In this document: positions 11,882 to 23,867 of the stretch, piece after piece
Layout of the letters: every line of letters starts with the position of its first letter
Numbering within the stretch: the stretch's first letter is position 1
DNA from: Asterias amurensis
Taxonomy: Eukaryota; Echinodermata; Asteroidea; Forcipulatida; Asteriidae
Assembly: GCF_032118995.1 (NCBI RefSeq)
Contig: NC_092651.1
Location: forward strand, 8,891,285-8,955,284
Direction of reading: 5' to 3'
Length of the DNA: 64,000 bases
Notes under the pieces: generated by a model
Database searches by the model: none
What the model saw: only the letters and a program-made list of their open reading frames with translations
Told to the model about the DNA's origin: nothing
Program-made: the position numbers and the translations under genes

Positions 11882-12876
11882 ACAAGAAAGTTAAGTCACC
11901 TTGTTTCTAGAGACAATGTGACAGTTTAAAGTTCATTCTTATTGTTTAATGTATACAAACAGTCCCATATTCACTTTCAAACGCAATCTTACAACAACTT
12001 CCTTAACTGATGACAGCCGAAGTTTAACCTTGATTGCAAAATTCAGGACTTTCTGTTATATATAAAAAAAAATGCATTCGTCCCCAACACAGGAAAGTGA
12101 AAAAGTGGAACTAGATAGCCAAACCATTTTCATTGTCACAACTTCGCAAGAGGGTCAACAATTTCCAAAACGCCTCCCAGCCCTTTACAACTGTTCCAGG
12201 ACATTAACAAATTATTTCACATGAACTTAGGTCATCGTAAGCAATACGTCTAGTCAGTCAAATCGAAATGCACACGTTTTGTCCACACGCGGGCAAGGGG
12301 AGTTTTTTTTACGGGTAAGTATATGGTATATCGTGCTAGGGTGTGTGCCTCGCCTCTATTCCCATGGGGGGCTGCAGCGCGTTACAACCGGCTACAGAAA
12401 CTTGTTCATTCACGCCAGACAAAGAAGCCTACCCTAGATCCTTCGTAAGAAAAAAAATGTATGTAAAAGTGAAGGGGGGGGAAATTTATTTAAGTCACAG
12501 ATTTATGGGTGTGTCCCGTCCGAACTTTTTTTCTTAAAAGCACTTGGCTTTGATTTAAAGGAACAGTTTCAACTTCAAGTAGTTTGCATTGGGCCCTTTA
12601 AGCATATTATAACAGGCTAGATATAGATTTAAAGGTTCAACAACATTATTGGCATTTAGAAAAGTCAATTCATGTTATAGCCTTGCTTATAATTTATTTC
12701 AAAATTAAATTGCACTAAGTTGCCACGTCTAAAGTAAAAACAACAACGCTGTTTGTATGTTTTGACATGATTTTTGTGTGTATAGGCCTATCTATAGTCC
12801 TTGTCTGTTTTCACTTTTAATGTTTTTAATATGTCAACATTTTCACTGTATAAAGATTCACACTATTTTGTACAAC
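11882..12876. other. No gene seen
   Basis: AT-rich DNA. A plus-strand donor-like GGGTAAGTATA occurs near 12314 but has no supporting coding frame upstream. Confidence 0.3.
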
Positions 12877-13029
12877 AATGGTGTTTTTTCTTTCATAATT
12901 ATCTTGCAACTTCAATGACCAATTGAGTCCAATTTTCCACATGTGTGTTATTTTATGTATATGTTGTGGTACACCAAGTGAGAATACTGGTATTTGACAA
13001 CTACCAATAGTGCCCATCAGTGTCTTTAA
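12877..13029 (-). mobile_element. GGCAGTGGACAC-family MITE, truncated
   Basis: Only the left third of the element remains, inverted: GGTGTTTTTTCTTTCAT, CCAATTGAGTCCAATTTTCC and the terminal ACAACTACCAATAGTG. The half with the hairpin is missing. Confidence 0.65.
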
Positions 13030-15140
13030 CCAGTCATGATGGTACTGACTGAAGTCTATTGATCATTATTCAACAACTCTGAGAAGAAACCTTAATCATG
13101 TGAAACTAAACTGATAACATATTTTGTATAAAAAAATTATTATCCAGATGGCAACATTTAATGCAAGCCAGACCAGGCAACTAAACACAACACAACGCAA
13201 CCCATTGTTGGTTTGTTTTATCTAATACTTGATTTTATAAAAGTAAAATGAAGACAACGCTTTGAATATCACATCCTAATTGGCACAATTTACACCATAT
13301 TGCAAAGCCATTATCTTCGAGAACTCGGACAGGGAAATGGCACGGTCCTCATCAATTGAGGGTTATTCTTCTATGTGACCCAATTACTGTCAGTAAATCT
13401 CTGTAATAAACGTATAGCGACAATGCACAATGCAGTCACATTAATACTTTCGTCAAAAGGGCATTCATAGGAGGAAATGCGTACATAACATTTGAAGAAG
13501 ACAACAAATTAATGTTTAATTTATAGAATGCGAATAATATTTTTTTCCAGGCAAATACTTTGAAGACCACTCTTGCTCAATAAACTCCATTTACCAGGAG
13601 CTCCAAATATGCAAAAGCAGTTTTGCGAAATACACATTTCACTATATAAGGACCTTATATAGTTCTGAGCATGCAGACTTTATGAAAGGTCAGGTTTGTG
13701 GGTTTTTCCCCCCAAAATGTTTGCAAGAGTGGAGAGTTCGCACAGCCTGGGGAGACTTCTGAGAAATACAATTTAATTTGCCACATTTATCGATGCAGAC
13801 AACGTTGTCAGACAAAGGGTTTTTCCTTTCGATATAGCATTTTTAAACACCCTACAACTGATGATCCAAAGTAAATTTTGGGGACATACTATTATAGGTT
13901 TCTTCCAGTGCACCATTTTAAATACATGCCAATTTAGTTAATAGAAGAGATAGTATCTCTTTGTGTGTGAATAAGTCTACATGCACATTGAAACATTATG
14001 GTCTAAAAGCACAGAGTAAATTCTCGCTTTGATTGTGTGTACAAACCAATGGAGACTTCGTGAAAAACTAAAACCCAAAACAAAGGGAGAAAATCCGAAG
14101 TCCTCGATTTAGATTTGGTTTTGAATTTTAAGTTTCACCATCGAAACAAAAACTTGGGATTTGTTATAATAAAATATGGCCTTCGGGTAATAAATTCAAA
14201 TTCATATTTCTATCTCCATAGTTGCAGTTCGCAAAATATTATAAAACTGTACAGTTATATACGCAAACGGGTTCTGTATCTATACGGCACTAACTAAGAT
14301 TGGTTGCCAGCAGCCCGATACGAATACGTAGGATAGCCCTTTGCATAATAAACATCGCTGACATTTTTGAAATTCCCAAGTTTGCACAATATTAGTTCTG
14401 TATAACCCGCGGCTGAAGATCGCGGGATTCCCCCTTTGACGACGAAATGATCTGGATTAGTCTTTCCTATTTTTGGACTTGACATGTCAGGAAAAGGGAA
14501 CAAGACGTCGTTCTAATAGTTTGTAGTTATTAATAAACCGTGGGGTTTGTTCTTAATCTTAGTTTTAACAAAGGGAACTTTGCGGCTGTGTGGGTAGACT
14601 GCCGTCAACAACAGCACCAGTAGAACAAATCAGGTATAAACCCTACAACAAAGTTATGATTTTTGCACAATGCTTTAAAAAGTTGCACGGCCAGGCAACT
14701 GGAATAAGCCTAACATACAAACCAATCCCAAAACTGTTTCTTACATGACAACCTTTGCCTGGTCTGGGTAAGCCTAACTGGTATCGTCGAGCAAATGCAA
14801 ACCTCATCGACAGACGTTGGCAATTAATTTGTGACATATAGTTGTATTTTTCTGCGCATAATACTGGCCCTTGGAGTGTATTTGAAAACAATCTAGAAAC
14901 AAACCCAATCTAGAAATATTTATACGTAAACTTGTACGTTTTAACATTTGATAAAGTGTTAGGAATTAGCTAAAATATGTAATTAAAGCGAATAAAGGGT
15001 TACACGTTCCGACCCAGAGTATTACACACCAGATTAATCTAATCTACAATTCTATAACTAAATCTAATCACCAATAATAATACAGCTCAGAACAAAGAAG
15101 GGTTATTAATAATAATCCATATTAATTTAATTATCCGTTT
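13030..15140. other. No gene seen
   Basis: Two kilobases of AT-rich DNA without recognisable exons. The later exons of the minus-strand gene that begins at 17.6 kb would be expected here or further left; no phase-compatible exon with good splice sites could be identified. Confidence 0.3.
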
Positions 15141-15528
15141 TAAAGGCAGGGTATACTGTTGGTAATATTGCCACTATAGACCAGTGCAGTACAACCCCTC
15201 ATTGGTGTATCCGCACATTATGCGGAAATTATCGAACCTGTGTAAATGAGTTCATTTGGTCTTTGAAGTTGCAGAATATGTAATGAAACAAAATAACCTT
15301 ATAGTTAAACAGAATGTGCTATCAGTATCAGACGCCTGCCTGAAGCCGTTCACAGATTGAAATATTTAAGTGAAAAATTACCTCTTTGTCCGAAACTACT
15401 TTACTTCAAAGGGGTCGTTTATGATAATGATTTAAAGTAATATCAACAGTTCTCCAGTGCTCATTGCCATGCAATTTGTATGGATATTAATTTTTGGGGT
15501 TATTACAAATGTACGCCCTGCCTTTAAA
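15141..15528 (+). mobile_element. Diverged TTAA-flanked MITE
   Basis: Ends TTTAAAGGCAGGGTATACTG and ACGCCCTGCCTTTAAA. It keeps the landmark order of the main family (GGTGTATCC, ACCTGTGTAAAT, AAATTACCTCTTT, TTACTTCAAAG) with much drift, and so is an older or separate subfamily. Confidence 0.65.
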
Positions 15529-15620
15529 TTTTTGATGTAAGTTAGGGGTGCGGTGCGGTAATTTAAATAAAATGAGGGTGTTTCTGCTGAGGTTTTAGAA
15601 TTCAGAGAATGTATACTTAC

Positions 15621-15802
15621 AAATTCCTCATGAAAGCTGCATTGTGTTTGTGAGCAAGACGGAACCGGGTAAGTCTAGTCTGCGTCTCCCGGGCGACTAG
15701 CCTGTCCATCACGGCGTACACACCGAACTGCATCCATGCACAAACATTCACCGTTATCGACGCTACAAACAACGCCTCGAAAATTCCCAATTCGCCATCC
15801 AT
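15621..15802 (-). CDS. Coding exon of an unrecognised membrane protein
   Basis: Minus-strand exon of 182 nt. It is preceded by a strong acceptor (a run of T, then GCCACAAG, at 15803-15830) immediately before ATG 15802-15800. It ends at a consensus donor, GTAAGTATAC (15620-15611), leaving phase 2. The 60 complete codons read MDGELGIFEALFVASITVNV, then a hydrophobic and aromatic stretch, then a basic tail (about residues 33-60). This looks like one membrane-spanning helix followed by a positively charged segment. The exon joins in frame to the upstream exon at 17552-17645, which would add MKKW at the N-terminus. Later exons were not found, so the family is unknown. The acceptor, donor and open frame make it a real exon in my judgement; the function is not assignable. 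Confidence 0.6.
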
Positions 15803-16753
15803 CTTGTGGCAAAAAATAAAAAACTACAACCCCCTAAACAAATATAGGCCTCCTCCCGGTGGGAGAATGAGGTGTAGTTCTTGAAACCTCGAGGTGGGGT
15901 TTTTTATTATATTTTTATCAGTCCGAGCCCAGGTTGTGTGGAGAGGACGTAATGCCGGGGGATGCAGAGCGGAGATGCGGGTCTAAAAACGGACGACAGA
16001 TGCCTCACACACCGAAAGCCCGTACGGGTTCAATGTTTGACAACTTCCAATACACCACGCACGTATTGTGGCCACACGTGCTTGTTTCACACACTAGTTA
16101 TCTCCACGCATACCCAATACTACTCTGCTCTTTGTTGCGGATGGAACAGTTTGTGCGCACTATTGCCATTCACCACGGACACACGACGACTGTTTCATCA
16201 CTCAGCTCATCGCAACAGGGAATAGGTACAGTACCTTCTCCCCTTCACCACACACATGCGCTGATTAAAAACAAAAGTCTTGCACACTGTGATGAAATTG
16301 AATGGGTATATTTTACTGGGATCGTAAATGGGTTACGTATGAATGGCGGATATGTTAGTCACCAAGCAAGTGGGTTCAATTTGCGATCACTACAGTCAAA
16401 TCAGTGTTCTAGAAACTTATATGCTTTTTATCATGGCATCACTTGAATGTGTTAACGATAAAGTATGGGGAAGAATTTGGAGTCGAGAGAGGGTGCAATG
16501 ACTGCCCAATTCATGAATAGACCTATTCACAGTTCAGCCATTATCTCGCATTCAGTTCAATGTAAACCAAACAGAGGCTGAGATGACAGTTGTCAGTGTT
16601 ACCTCGTTTATGCTTCGATAAAGAACTAATGGTGAAGTCAGGGTACCCAACAAACAGTCTAGTTACTGACCACATCATTTCGCTTTGCGGGAAGAAAGGT
16701 TTATAAGCAAAGAATTTCAGAGTGTATTGTTTCTAAGTGGGTACCCTGTACCC

Positions 16754-17076
16754 GTTAATGGACACTATTGGTAATTGTCAAAGACCTTTCTTCTCACTTG
16801 GTGTACCTCAACATATGCCTAAAATATCAAACCAGTGAAAATTTGAGCTCAATAATTGGTCGCCGGAGTTGCGAGATAATAATGAAGAAGAAGAAAAAAC
16901 TTGTCACACAAACTTGTGTGCTGTGGAAAAATACTTCTTTCTCGAAAACAACGTCACTTCAGAGGGAGCCGTTTCTCACAATGTTTTATACTATCAACCT
17001 CTCCCCATTACTCGTTAGGGTTGGTTTTATGATAATAATTATTTTGAGTAATTACCAATAGTGTCCACTGCCTTTA
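16754..17076 (+). mobile_element. GGCAGTGGACAC-family MITE lacking its hairpin
   Basis: Left end GTTAATGGACACTATTGG, right end ACCAATAGTGTCCACTGCC. About 50 bases around the central GAGACCTC hairpin are missing: the text jumps from ACTTGTGTGCT to GTGGAAAAATACTTC. It lies inside the proposed intron of the minus-strand membrane-protein gene. Confidence 0.8.
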
Positions 17077-17551
17077 GCTCAACACATTTTTTTGGCAAGG
17101 AAGATAAAATTAAAATGTATACAATTTTCTTTATAAATACTGATTATTAATTATGTTCGGCAAAGTATCAACTTTACAAAGCAGTCTATAATAAGTATTG
17201 TTCATTACATTTGGGACACGAAACAAAGAAACATTTCCCAAACGTAGTTCTTGAAAAACAAAAGTTTAGCCTAAACAACAGAGGGCGTTATCAAGTCCAA
17301 AATGAGGTTACACAATATTTTGTGTAAAATCCCCTTTCATTGCGAAACGGCACCCCGCCCCGTTTTCAGTGAATTCCAGCATGCAATGTAAAAATAGAAA
17401 TGTGATGTCGAAAATAACCACTCTGGGTTGTTTATACACAGCTTAGTTGCTGGCTAATATGTATTTGCCTTTGTGGACAGTCATGTCTATTCTGTATAGC
17501 AATGATCAAAACTATGAGAATAAAAACGAATAATGGCCATTTGTGACTTAC

Positions 17552-17645
17552 CCATTTCTTCATTTAGGACAACTGATGGAACACTCTATCCTCCTCATTG
17601 TTTCCTGGATTAGCCTCGACATTTCATCAAGAAAATACTTCTAAA
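17552..17645 (-). CDS. Candidate first exon (5' UTR plus start codon)
   Basis: A 94-nt minus-strand block flanked by a strong pyrimidine-rich acceptor (CTTCCTGTCTTCCTACAG) and a consensus donor (GTAAGTCAC at 17551). It is closed in all frames except at its very end, where ATG AAG AAA TGG (17563-17552) runs phase 0 into the donor. A TAA stands directly in frame before that ATG. Joining to 15802 gives MKKWMDGELG and onward. The presence of an acceptor implies at least one further upstream non-coding exon. Two short upstream ATGs in other frames weaken the case. Confidence 0.4.
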
Positions 17646-17765
17646 CTGTAGGAAGACAGGAAGAGAACAAATTATTAGTTCATATCAAAATAGTCTACTT
17701 CAAGATTGAACAATGTTCGGATACAGTTTTCGTGGTCTGCACCGTTCTTTCTAGTTCTTTCTAGT

Positions 17766-17948
17766 TCACTGGACCCAATTTCATCTAGCCTGTAAGCGCA
17801 CAAAGTTGTTCTAAGCACAAACAATAATTGCTAAGTATACACTGGTTAACAGCACAAATTACATTAAGTTTGCGTTGCTGTGGCTTTCTGCTTAGCAAAG
17901 AATTTTTTCCAACAGTATTTTTTGCTTAACAGCTTTATGAAATTGGGT
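17766..17948. mobile_element. AATTTCA/TTAGCA-family MITE
   Basis: Starts GACCCAATTTCATCTAGC and ends GCTTTATGAAATTGGGTT, inverted ends of the GGGCCCAATTTCAT family. A second diverged member occupies about 18541-18720 and ends CAGCTCAATGAAATTGGC. Confidence 0.6.
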
Positions 17949-18778
17949 TAAGGACTCAATATTTTGGACTAACTGCTGAAGAAGAAAATTGTATTTCATG
18001 GGGAAGGAATTTGTTCACGGAGCATGGTTTAATTATACATAAAAATACACGGTCATCAGCTTTATCAGCACGTCAGATAGAACAGTCGTCTGTTGTGTTA
18101 AACGCCCCACAAACAACAATCACATTATTATTTGAAACTCGCGAACGAATCAAATACATTTTGCAGATTTCTATTATCTGTTTCCGTTTGTTTAGTTGAG
18201 GCAATAGTGGACTAAACTTTAACCCCATAGCCTAGTTTAGCTTTCGTTTTGAGCGATTACGTTTACTTCCGTTGTGTCAAAAATACAAACCGAGAAGAAA
18301 ACCAACGATGGATGATTAAAAATAAAGACAAAGTACATGGTCCAATAAAAACAGGTTTCTCTATGAAAGATCATTACTGATTATAGTCCGTGTGCAACAG
18401 TCCTCAACACAAAATATTGATGTCTGAATTGTTGCATAAGAACAATATTTGAAGGGGAAAAAATAAGTTGCTATCAAAAATAATTCCCCGCAGAATAAGG
18501 TTACTGAAACTCAATGTTTACGCGTACAAAATGTAACTGGTTTCCAACAAAATGTTGCTAAGTAAGCACACAAGATTTATGCTTACCAGGATAAGGATAT
18601 CAGCTAAAACACCATTTTACCATGATCACAGTGTAACTGCATGGTATACTACGTTAGTTTTGCTATAGCAGAAACATGTTCAGCAGTATTTGCTCAAGCA
18701 GCTCAATGAAATTGGCACTGAATGGAAACCAGTTTAGTTACCTAACTTTGAACGTTGTCCAGGAAGTCACTAGACCAC

Positions 18779-19115
18779 TCAAAGCCATTGGACACTTTCG
18801 TAACCAGTATTTTCCAAATGCCAACACTTCGTGTATCACAACTTATATATAAAATAACAAACCTGTGAAAATTTAGGCTCACTCAGTCATCGGATTCGGG
18901 AGAAAACAACGGGGAAACCCACCCTTGTTTCCGCACATTTCGCCGTGTCATGACATGGGCGAGAATTGATAATTGTTTTAATGTTTTCTCAAAAAGTAAA
19001 GCATTTCATGGAATAATATTTCAAGAGAAGTTTTTCACCATTACCTTCTGTAAATGAGTTATTTGTAAATCTGTGAACTTTTGTTTCCTGTTCCGAAAGT
19101 GTATAATGACTTTAA
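18779..19115. mobile_element. GCCATTGGACCC-family MITE, second copy
   Basis: Same landmarks as 5213-5583 (AAAGCCATTGGACACTTTCG, CATCGGATTCGGGAG, GTCATGACATGGG, GCATTTCATGGAATAATATT), with decayed ends (GTTCCGAAAGTGTATAATG at the right). Confidence 0.75.
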
Positions 19116-19477
19116 CTGTTTGGGGCCCTGTGGTATTTAGATTTTATTTTTATTTTCACATAAGCGTGTTTGTAAACTGGATGCAAATGTCAATTTTTTT
19201 TCAAAATGAGTGCAGTTACTGGGTAAAGTCAGGGAGTTATGTCTACAACAAGTAAAAGGTTTGGAAAGTAAACAATTCAGTAACGCACCCAAAATTTTAC
19301 TAATTTGACAATTGTGTTCACTCATTAAGTTATGCAATGCAATATTCCTGCTAAAACACAATGCTGTAACCTGTGCCCCTCGCTCGACAGTGTAATCAAT
19401 TTGATGAAAAATAGTAAATAATGTTAATTAATTTTGCTTAATATCTCAATTAGAGACTAATATCTCAATTAGAGACA

Positions 19478-19921
19478 GGATGAAATGCACAGAAATACGA
19501 AAGAAAAATATAAGAGTCATCATAAGGACACTAAAACAAGCTAAATGGAGATGGGCTGGACCCACTGCCTAAATAACTGACAACAGATGGACAACCAGAA
19601 TAATGGACTGGCAACCAAGGATGGGGAAAGGGAAAGAGTAAAGGTCGGTTTATAGTCGGTCGCCCGATGGTCGTGCGGTGGAAATCTTGCGCGCGATCCT
19701 AAGATTGAGGCCTAAAAACTGTGTCTTTTTATGATTGCGCGTCAAGATTTCTATCGCGCGACCATGGCACGACCGACTATATACCGGCATGTAGACAGAG
19801 AAGAAGATGGAGAGATGACATCAGGGCATATGCTCGAGCAACATGGACTACAACTGCAATAAATAGAAATGAATGGCATTTATGTGAGGAGGGCTACATC
19901 TTACACTGGGTGAATAAATGA
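19478..19921 (+). mobile_element. LINE reverse-transcriptase 3' end (RTE-like), split
   Basis: The right part encodes RQRRRWRDDIRAYARATW and EEGYILHWVNK then TGA (19919-19921). This is the typical C-terminal end of endonuclease/reverse-transcriptase ORFs of RTE-type LINEs. The left part (19478-19638) reads the matching upstream stretch (KWRWAG ... DNRWTTRIMDWQPRMGK) with one in-frame stop. The two parts are separated by a palindromic insertion at 19639-19788. After the stop comes an ATGATGATGAATG tail, the simple-repeat 3' end usual for RTE elements. It is a dead 5'-truncated fragment. The RTE assignment rests on memory of the motif and the tail type. Confidence 0.7.
19639..19788. mobile_element. 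Palindromic MITE inside the LINE fragment
   Basis: About 150 bp with terminal inverted repeats GGTCGGTTTATAGTCGGTCG and CGACCGACTATATACCGGC. Inner arms also pair (ATGGTCGTGC / GCACGACC, AAATCTTGCGCGCGAT / CGCGTCAAGATTT). It interrupts the reading frame of the LINE 3' end. Confidence 0.7.
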
Positions 19922-20139
19922 TGATGATGAATGACGATCAAGTAATGACACAAATTCTTGGGTGGGTTTTTTGTCCGAGAAGTGCTCGTGAGGGACCATC
20001 CATCAGGGCGTCCCTCACGTATATGGAGCATTCTGTGGCCTGCGTTTATCACGAGAGAAACATATGCCGAAGCGTCAATAAAGAGAGTAATATGACAATC
20101 GCTCCCACACTGTCACCATATATGGCCATTTAACATTGG

Positions 20140-20968
20140 CGCCTGAAATATTTGTTTCAGTTATAATATATCAAGTGATTATAGGCCATGTTTGTGTTTG
20201 AAATCAATGTTCCACTTTTTGTTTCACTGAATAAAGGCAGGATTTACTTATGGTGTAATACTCCACAATATTCAACTATCATAGTTGCAAATATTCACAG
20301 GCCTGCCATTCTCATGATTTTTTATTTTGAACAATGAAACTAAGAACTGCAAACTGAAAACAAGTTTGTTTCACTCCTTCCTTAGACGGATATAGGCTGG
20401 CTCTTTGGATAAGGAGTTAATCAAAATGTTATCAAAATTATCAGCTTTAAAATCCCTCAGCATGTTATCGGGTGGCTGATACGCAACGAGGTTTGGACCG
20501 ATCCAGGTATGGCCTTTTTCTATCCGAAGTCCTGAGGTCAAGCAAGCGGGTAGAGGGGGTCATTTTGACCAAAGCCAACACGCATTTTGGCAACATGAAA
20601 AACGGGGTTTTACAAATAAATGGTCTCAGCATCAGTACTGTCAATCACTGCAGTAAAATATCCAAATGTCATACTCCTCCACTCGGAATCACAAAACAAA
20701 AAAACAAGAAACAAACATCATCCATGTATTACAGAAATTGTATCTCTGATCCATATTGTGTTACTAAATGTCACTTCAGTAACCCTGACCCTACTACAGT
20801 GCGTAAATCCGGGCACCGACCTCAATCAAAACTGCTAATTAGTGGTAATAAACATTAATTATACAATCTGTTGATAATTAAAATTGTGACCGTTTGAAGG
20901 GGTTGATACTCGTACCCCTAGCCCAGGTTTGATGATAGAAACCAGGCTAGGAGAGAGAGGGGCTTCCT
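20140..20968. other. No gene seen
   Basis: AT-rich. A 128-codon plus-strand frame at 20472-20858 has no recognised motif or splice context and overlaps another open frame; it is treated as chance. Confidence 0.3.
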
Positions 20969-21194
20969 GGGCCAAATTTCATAGAGCTGCTAAGCAAAAC
21001 AATTTGCTTAGCGTGACTCTATTTGCCTTGATAAACATAGGATTACCAACCAAAACTCCACGTAATTGTCAGGATATGCAAACAACAACAACTGAGTACC
21101 AGTAACAAGCAACAAATGGAAAGTTGGTTGGTTGGAGGACAAAACGTCATGCTAAGCAGAAAGTTGTGCTTAGCAGCTCTAAGAAAATTGTGCG
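20969..21194. mobile_element. GGGCCCAATTTCAT-family MITE
   Basis: Outer ends GGCCAAATTTCATAGAGC and GCAGCTCTAAGAAAATTGTGC. Inner arms repeat GGATTACCAACCAAAAC and GTTGGTTGGTTGG. Same architecture as 3427-3675. Confidence 0.7.
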
Positions 21195-21605
21195 TTGGTG
21201 GACGGTCTGACAAAGCCGTGGTATAGGACAGTATTCATGCTTTGTTTGATCAACCACATACATGAAATAACAAACTTGTGTTAATGAAATTTCGTTTATG
21301 ACATTGGGGAAAAAATTTCCACAACTTTTGACAAATTGGTAACTGTAAAGTTATCACCTCTTTGCAGTTACTTTTTTTTAGGGGGAAACTGACTTATTAG
21401 TTCTGTTTAGGGGTCGTCTACAGTTGACAACATTTTAAAAGGATGTTCGTACAGGAAGTTTCTTCAGAACCCAATTTCTCGCCCCCAGGTTGGGGCACTC
21501 TTCAATATGCATTTCCTGTCCCAACTCTACAAGATTCCACTCAATATAAACACAAAATTGACGTTTGTACTAAGATTTCTCCTTCCCTGACTCCCGGTTT
21601 TTCTT

Positions 21606-22016
21606 AAAGGGAACGACCACAAACTTTGGTTTTTGGCACCGTTCGATTGTTTTAGTCCTATATAAATGTGAAATCAAACTTAGCTGAGAATTTTATTTCA
21701 AAAGGGGGTCACGTCACGTACCAGGCATGAGAATGGGTGATGATTTGAGATATCGCCAAAAATCTTGAGCAAATGTGTCCATGGCAAAATAATCCCAAAT
21801 AGTAATACACAATCTGAGAAACGCTATACTGGGACTAAAGCTTCGCAGATTCAAATTTTGGGGCATAAAAAAGTATATCTTTATACAAAACCACATTACT
21901 TCGAAGTATAAGGTTTCTCAAAATGCTTATAAACATCTGGAGCTGTTAGGCTTCTAAAAGTAAGGTTTTATACTGCTATTAGTTTTAAGAGTGATTACAA
22001 AACGTACACATTCCAA
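21606..22016 (+). mobile_element. ACCGTTCGAT-family MITE, longer copy
   Basis: Begins AAAGGGAACGACCACAAAC and ends AGAGTGATTACAAAACGTAC. It shares ACCGTTCGATT, TTTTATTTCAAAA, CAATCTGAGAAAC and TTTCTCAAAATGCTT with 2155-2468. Confidence 0.55.
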
Positions 22017-22885
22017 AGGACTGGCCTTTTCACATGTTTCGTTTTCTTGTAAAATCCCCCACTGGAAGCAACGACGGTCGGGGTTGGGCGACATTCAGAA
22101 GAAACGAAAGTCTTCGGTTTCGGAAGTAAACATTTCAACGAAACATGGCATTTTTTATTGACGTTTATATTGACGTGCACTATATAACACTCTTATCAAC
22201 TAAAGTGATTTGTGAAGTGTTCAGTTTTAGTGCATGCGATTTTATCATTGTTTAGTTTGCTGGGTAGCCCTTTCAAACCCGGAAGTAGTGCCTGGCAATC
22301 GCTCTATACAATTAGAAAGAAGACCTTTTATTACCTGTGGGAATGTTCACAATACGTGAGAACATTTTCTTTCGAAACGTGTCACCCTATTTTCCAGCAT
22401 TTTTGCCCTTCACATTTTTAGAAATGTCATACTCATTATTAAGGCATAACGATTGAGTGATTAATGAACGATTTTTAAATATGTAAGCTGGTACTCTTTG
22501 CACACTCAGGAGATTGGCCTGGACCTAGTTACATTACCAATCAAGTACAATGCGTGTTGTAGTACTGATGTACTTATACTAAGTACTATTCGAGTACCAC
22601 CCAAGTACCATTTTGAAAGTACTGGTACTTATACTCACGGTACTCGGTTAGCAAAACTCAAAGTTAGTACTCAACCCTCAACTTTACAATGTCTCCTACA
22701 CTAACCGAAGAGTCTTGTTACTCAACTAAAAATTGGGGTCTGCATAAACATAGGGAATTCATTCATTATTTTTGTATATAAATGATTATTCCACTTTTTT
22801 GGTATACAGAGAATGTTGAAGTGCCTGTACTTATTACTTATTTATGTATATACTCTCGAGTACTACTCGAGTACCACAAGCTTCA

Positions 22886-23426
22886 AAGGCAATGGTACTC
22901 ATACTAGTACTTGGCTAACAAGGCAATGGTACTCATACTAGTACTTGGCTAACAAGGCAATGGTACTCATACTAGTACTTAGTGTTGGTGCAAGACGTTT
23001 CTCGTTTTCTTATATCACGCACACCGCGGGCAATTCACCGACACCGCGCGCAACGACTCACCTGACTTATAAGTCCACTCACTTTCTCCGGCGGTGAGTG
23101 GACTATAAGTCAGGTGAGTCGTTGCGCGCGCTGTCGGTGAATTGGCCGCGGTGTGTGTGAAAAGGAAACGAGAAACGTCTTGCACCAAGACTAACTAGTA
23201 CTTGGCTAACAAGGCAATGGTACTCATACTAGCACTTGGCTAACAAGGCAATGGTACTCATACTAGTATTTGGCTAACAAGGCAATGGTACTCATACTAG
23301 CACTTGGCTAACAAGGCAATGGTACTCATACTAGTATTTGGCTAACAAGGCAATGGTACTCATACTAGCACTTGGCTAACAAGGCAATGGTACTCATACT
23401 AGTACTTGGATAACAAGGCAATGGTA
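22886..23426. repeat. 34-bp tandem array
   Basis: Head-to-tail copies of a 34-bp unit containing ACTAGTACTTGGCTAACAAG and GCAATGGTACTCAT. About three units lie left and seven right of a 215-bp insertion (22980-23194). Units in the right part alternate between CTAGTATTTGG and CTAGCACTTGG variants, suggesting a 68-bp higher-order period there. Degenerate GTACT-rich DNA extends on both sides (about 22540-23760). Confidence 0.9.
22980..23194. mobile_element. Long-hairpin, Mutator-like MITE in the array
   Basis: A 215-bp near-palindrome. Terminal repeats are TAGTGTTGGTGCAAGACG and CGTCTTGCACCAAGACTA. The arms run inward through CGTTTCTCGTTT, CACCGACACCGCGCGCAACG and GACTCACCTGACTTATAAGT to a short loop (CTTTCTCCGGCG). 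It is flanked on both sides by the 9-bp ACTAGTACT (22971-22979 and 23195-23203), which the array unit contains only once. Long TIRs with a 9-bp duplication fit Mutator-like elements. Confidence 0.75.
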
Positions 23427-23867
23427 ATAATCATAATAACATCGAAGTCTTATATATAGCGCACGTATCTACCAAACAAGGTACTCAAGGCGCTGAGTAT
23501 ATACAAACTTTCAGAAAGATAGGTTATCGCAATGATGAATTTTGAGACCCAATTAGTAAGCACCTTGTAAGGGTTTACAAGGTGCTACGGCGCATACAGC
23601 AGCCACAGCCAGGAACACCGGGGCGAACCCCTTCTCTTTTCGATAAGTGCACTGGGTTCTTTTACATGCGTTACACAACGTGGCAATGGTACCCATACTA
23701 GGAAATGGTACACGTACTAGTACTTGTCTAGCAAAGTTCTCGGACTCAACTGGTACACAATTACACTCAACTTGAAAATCACTCATATTCGTAAATGAAG
23801 TTAAAAGCTAATTGATATTCAATCAAACGTCAGTGTGTTGCTGCACTACTCACACTCATACTATGGC

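Noticed and set aside
15934..16446. 170-codon plus-strand open frame
   Set aside because: No recognised motif, composition unlike protein, no splice or promoter context, and it lies in the intron between the two minus-strand exons. Most likely chance.
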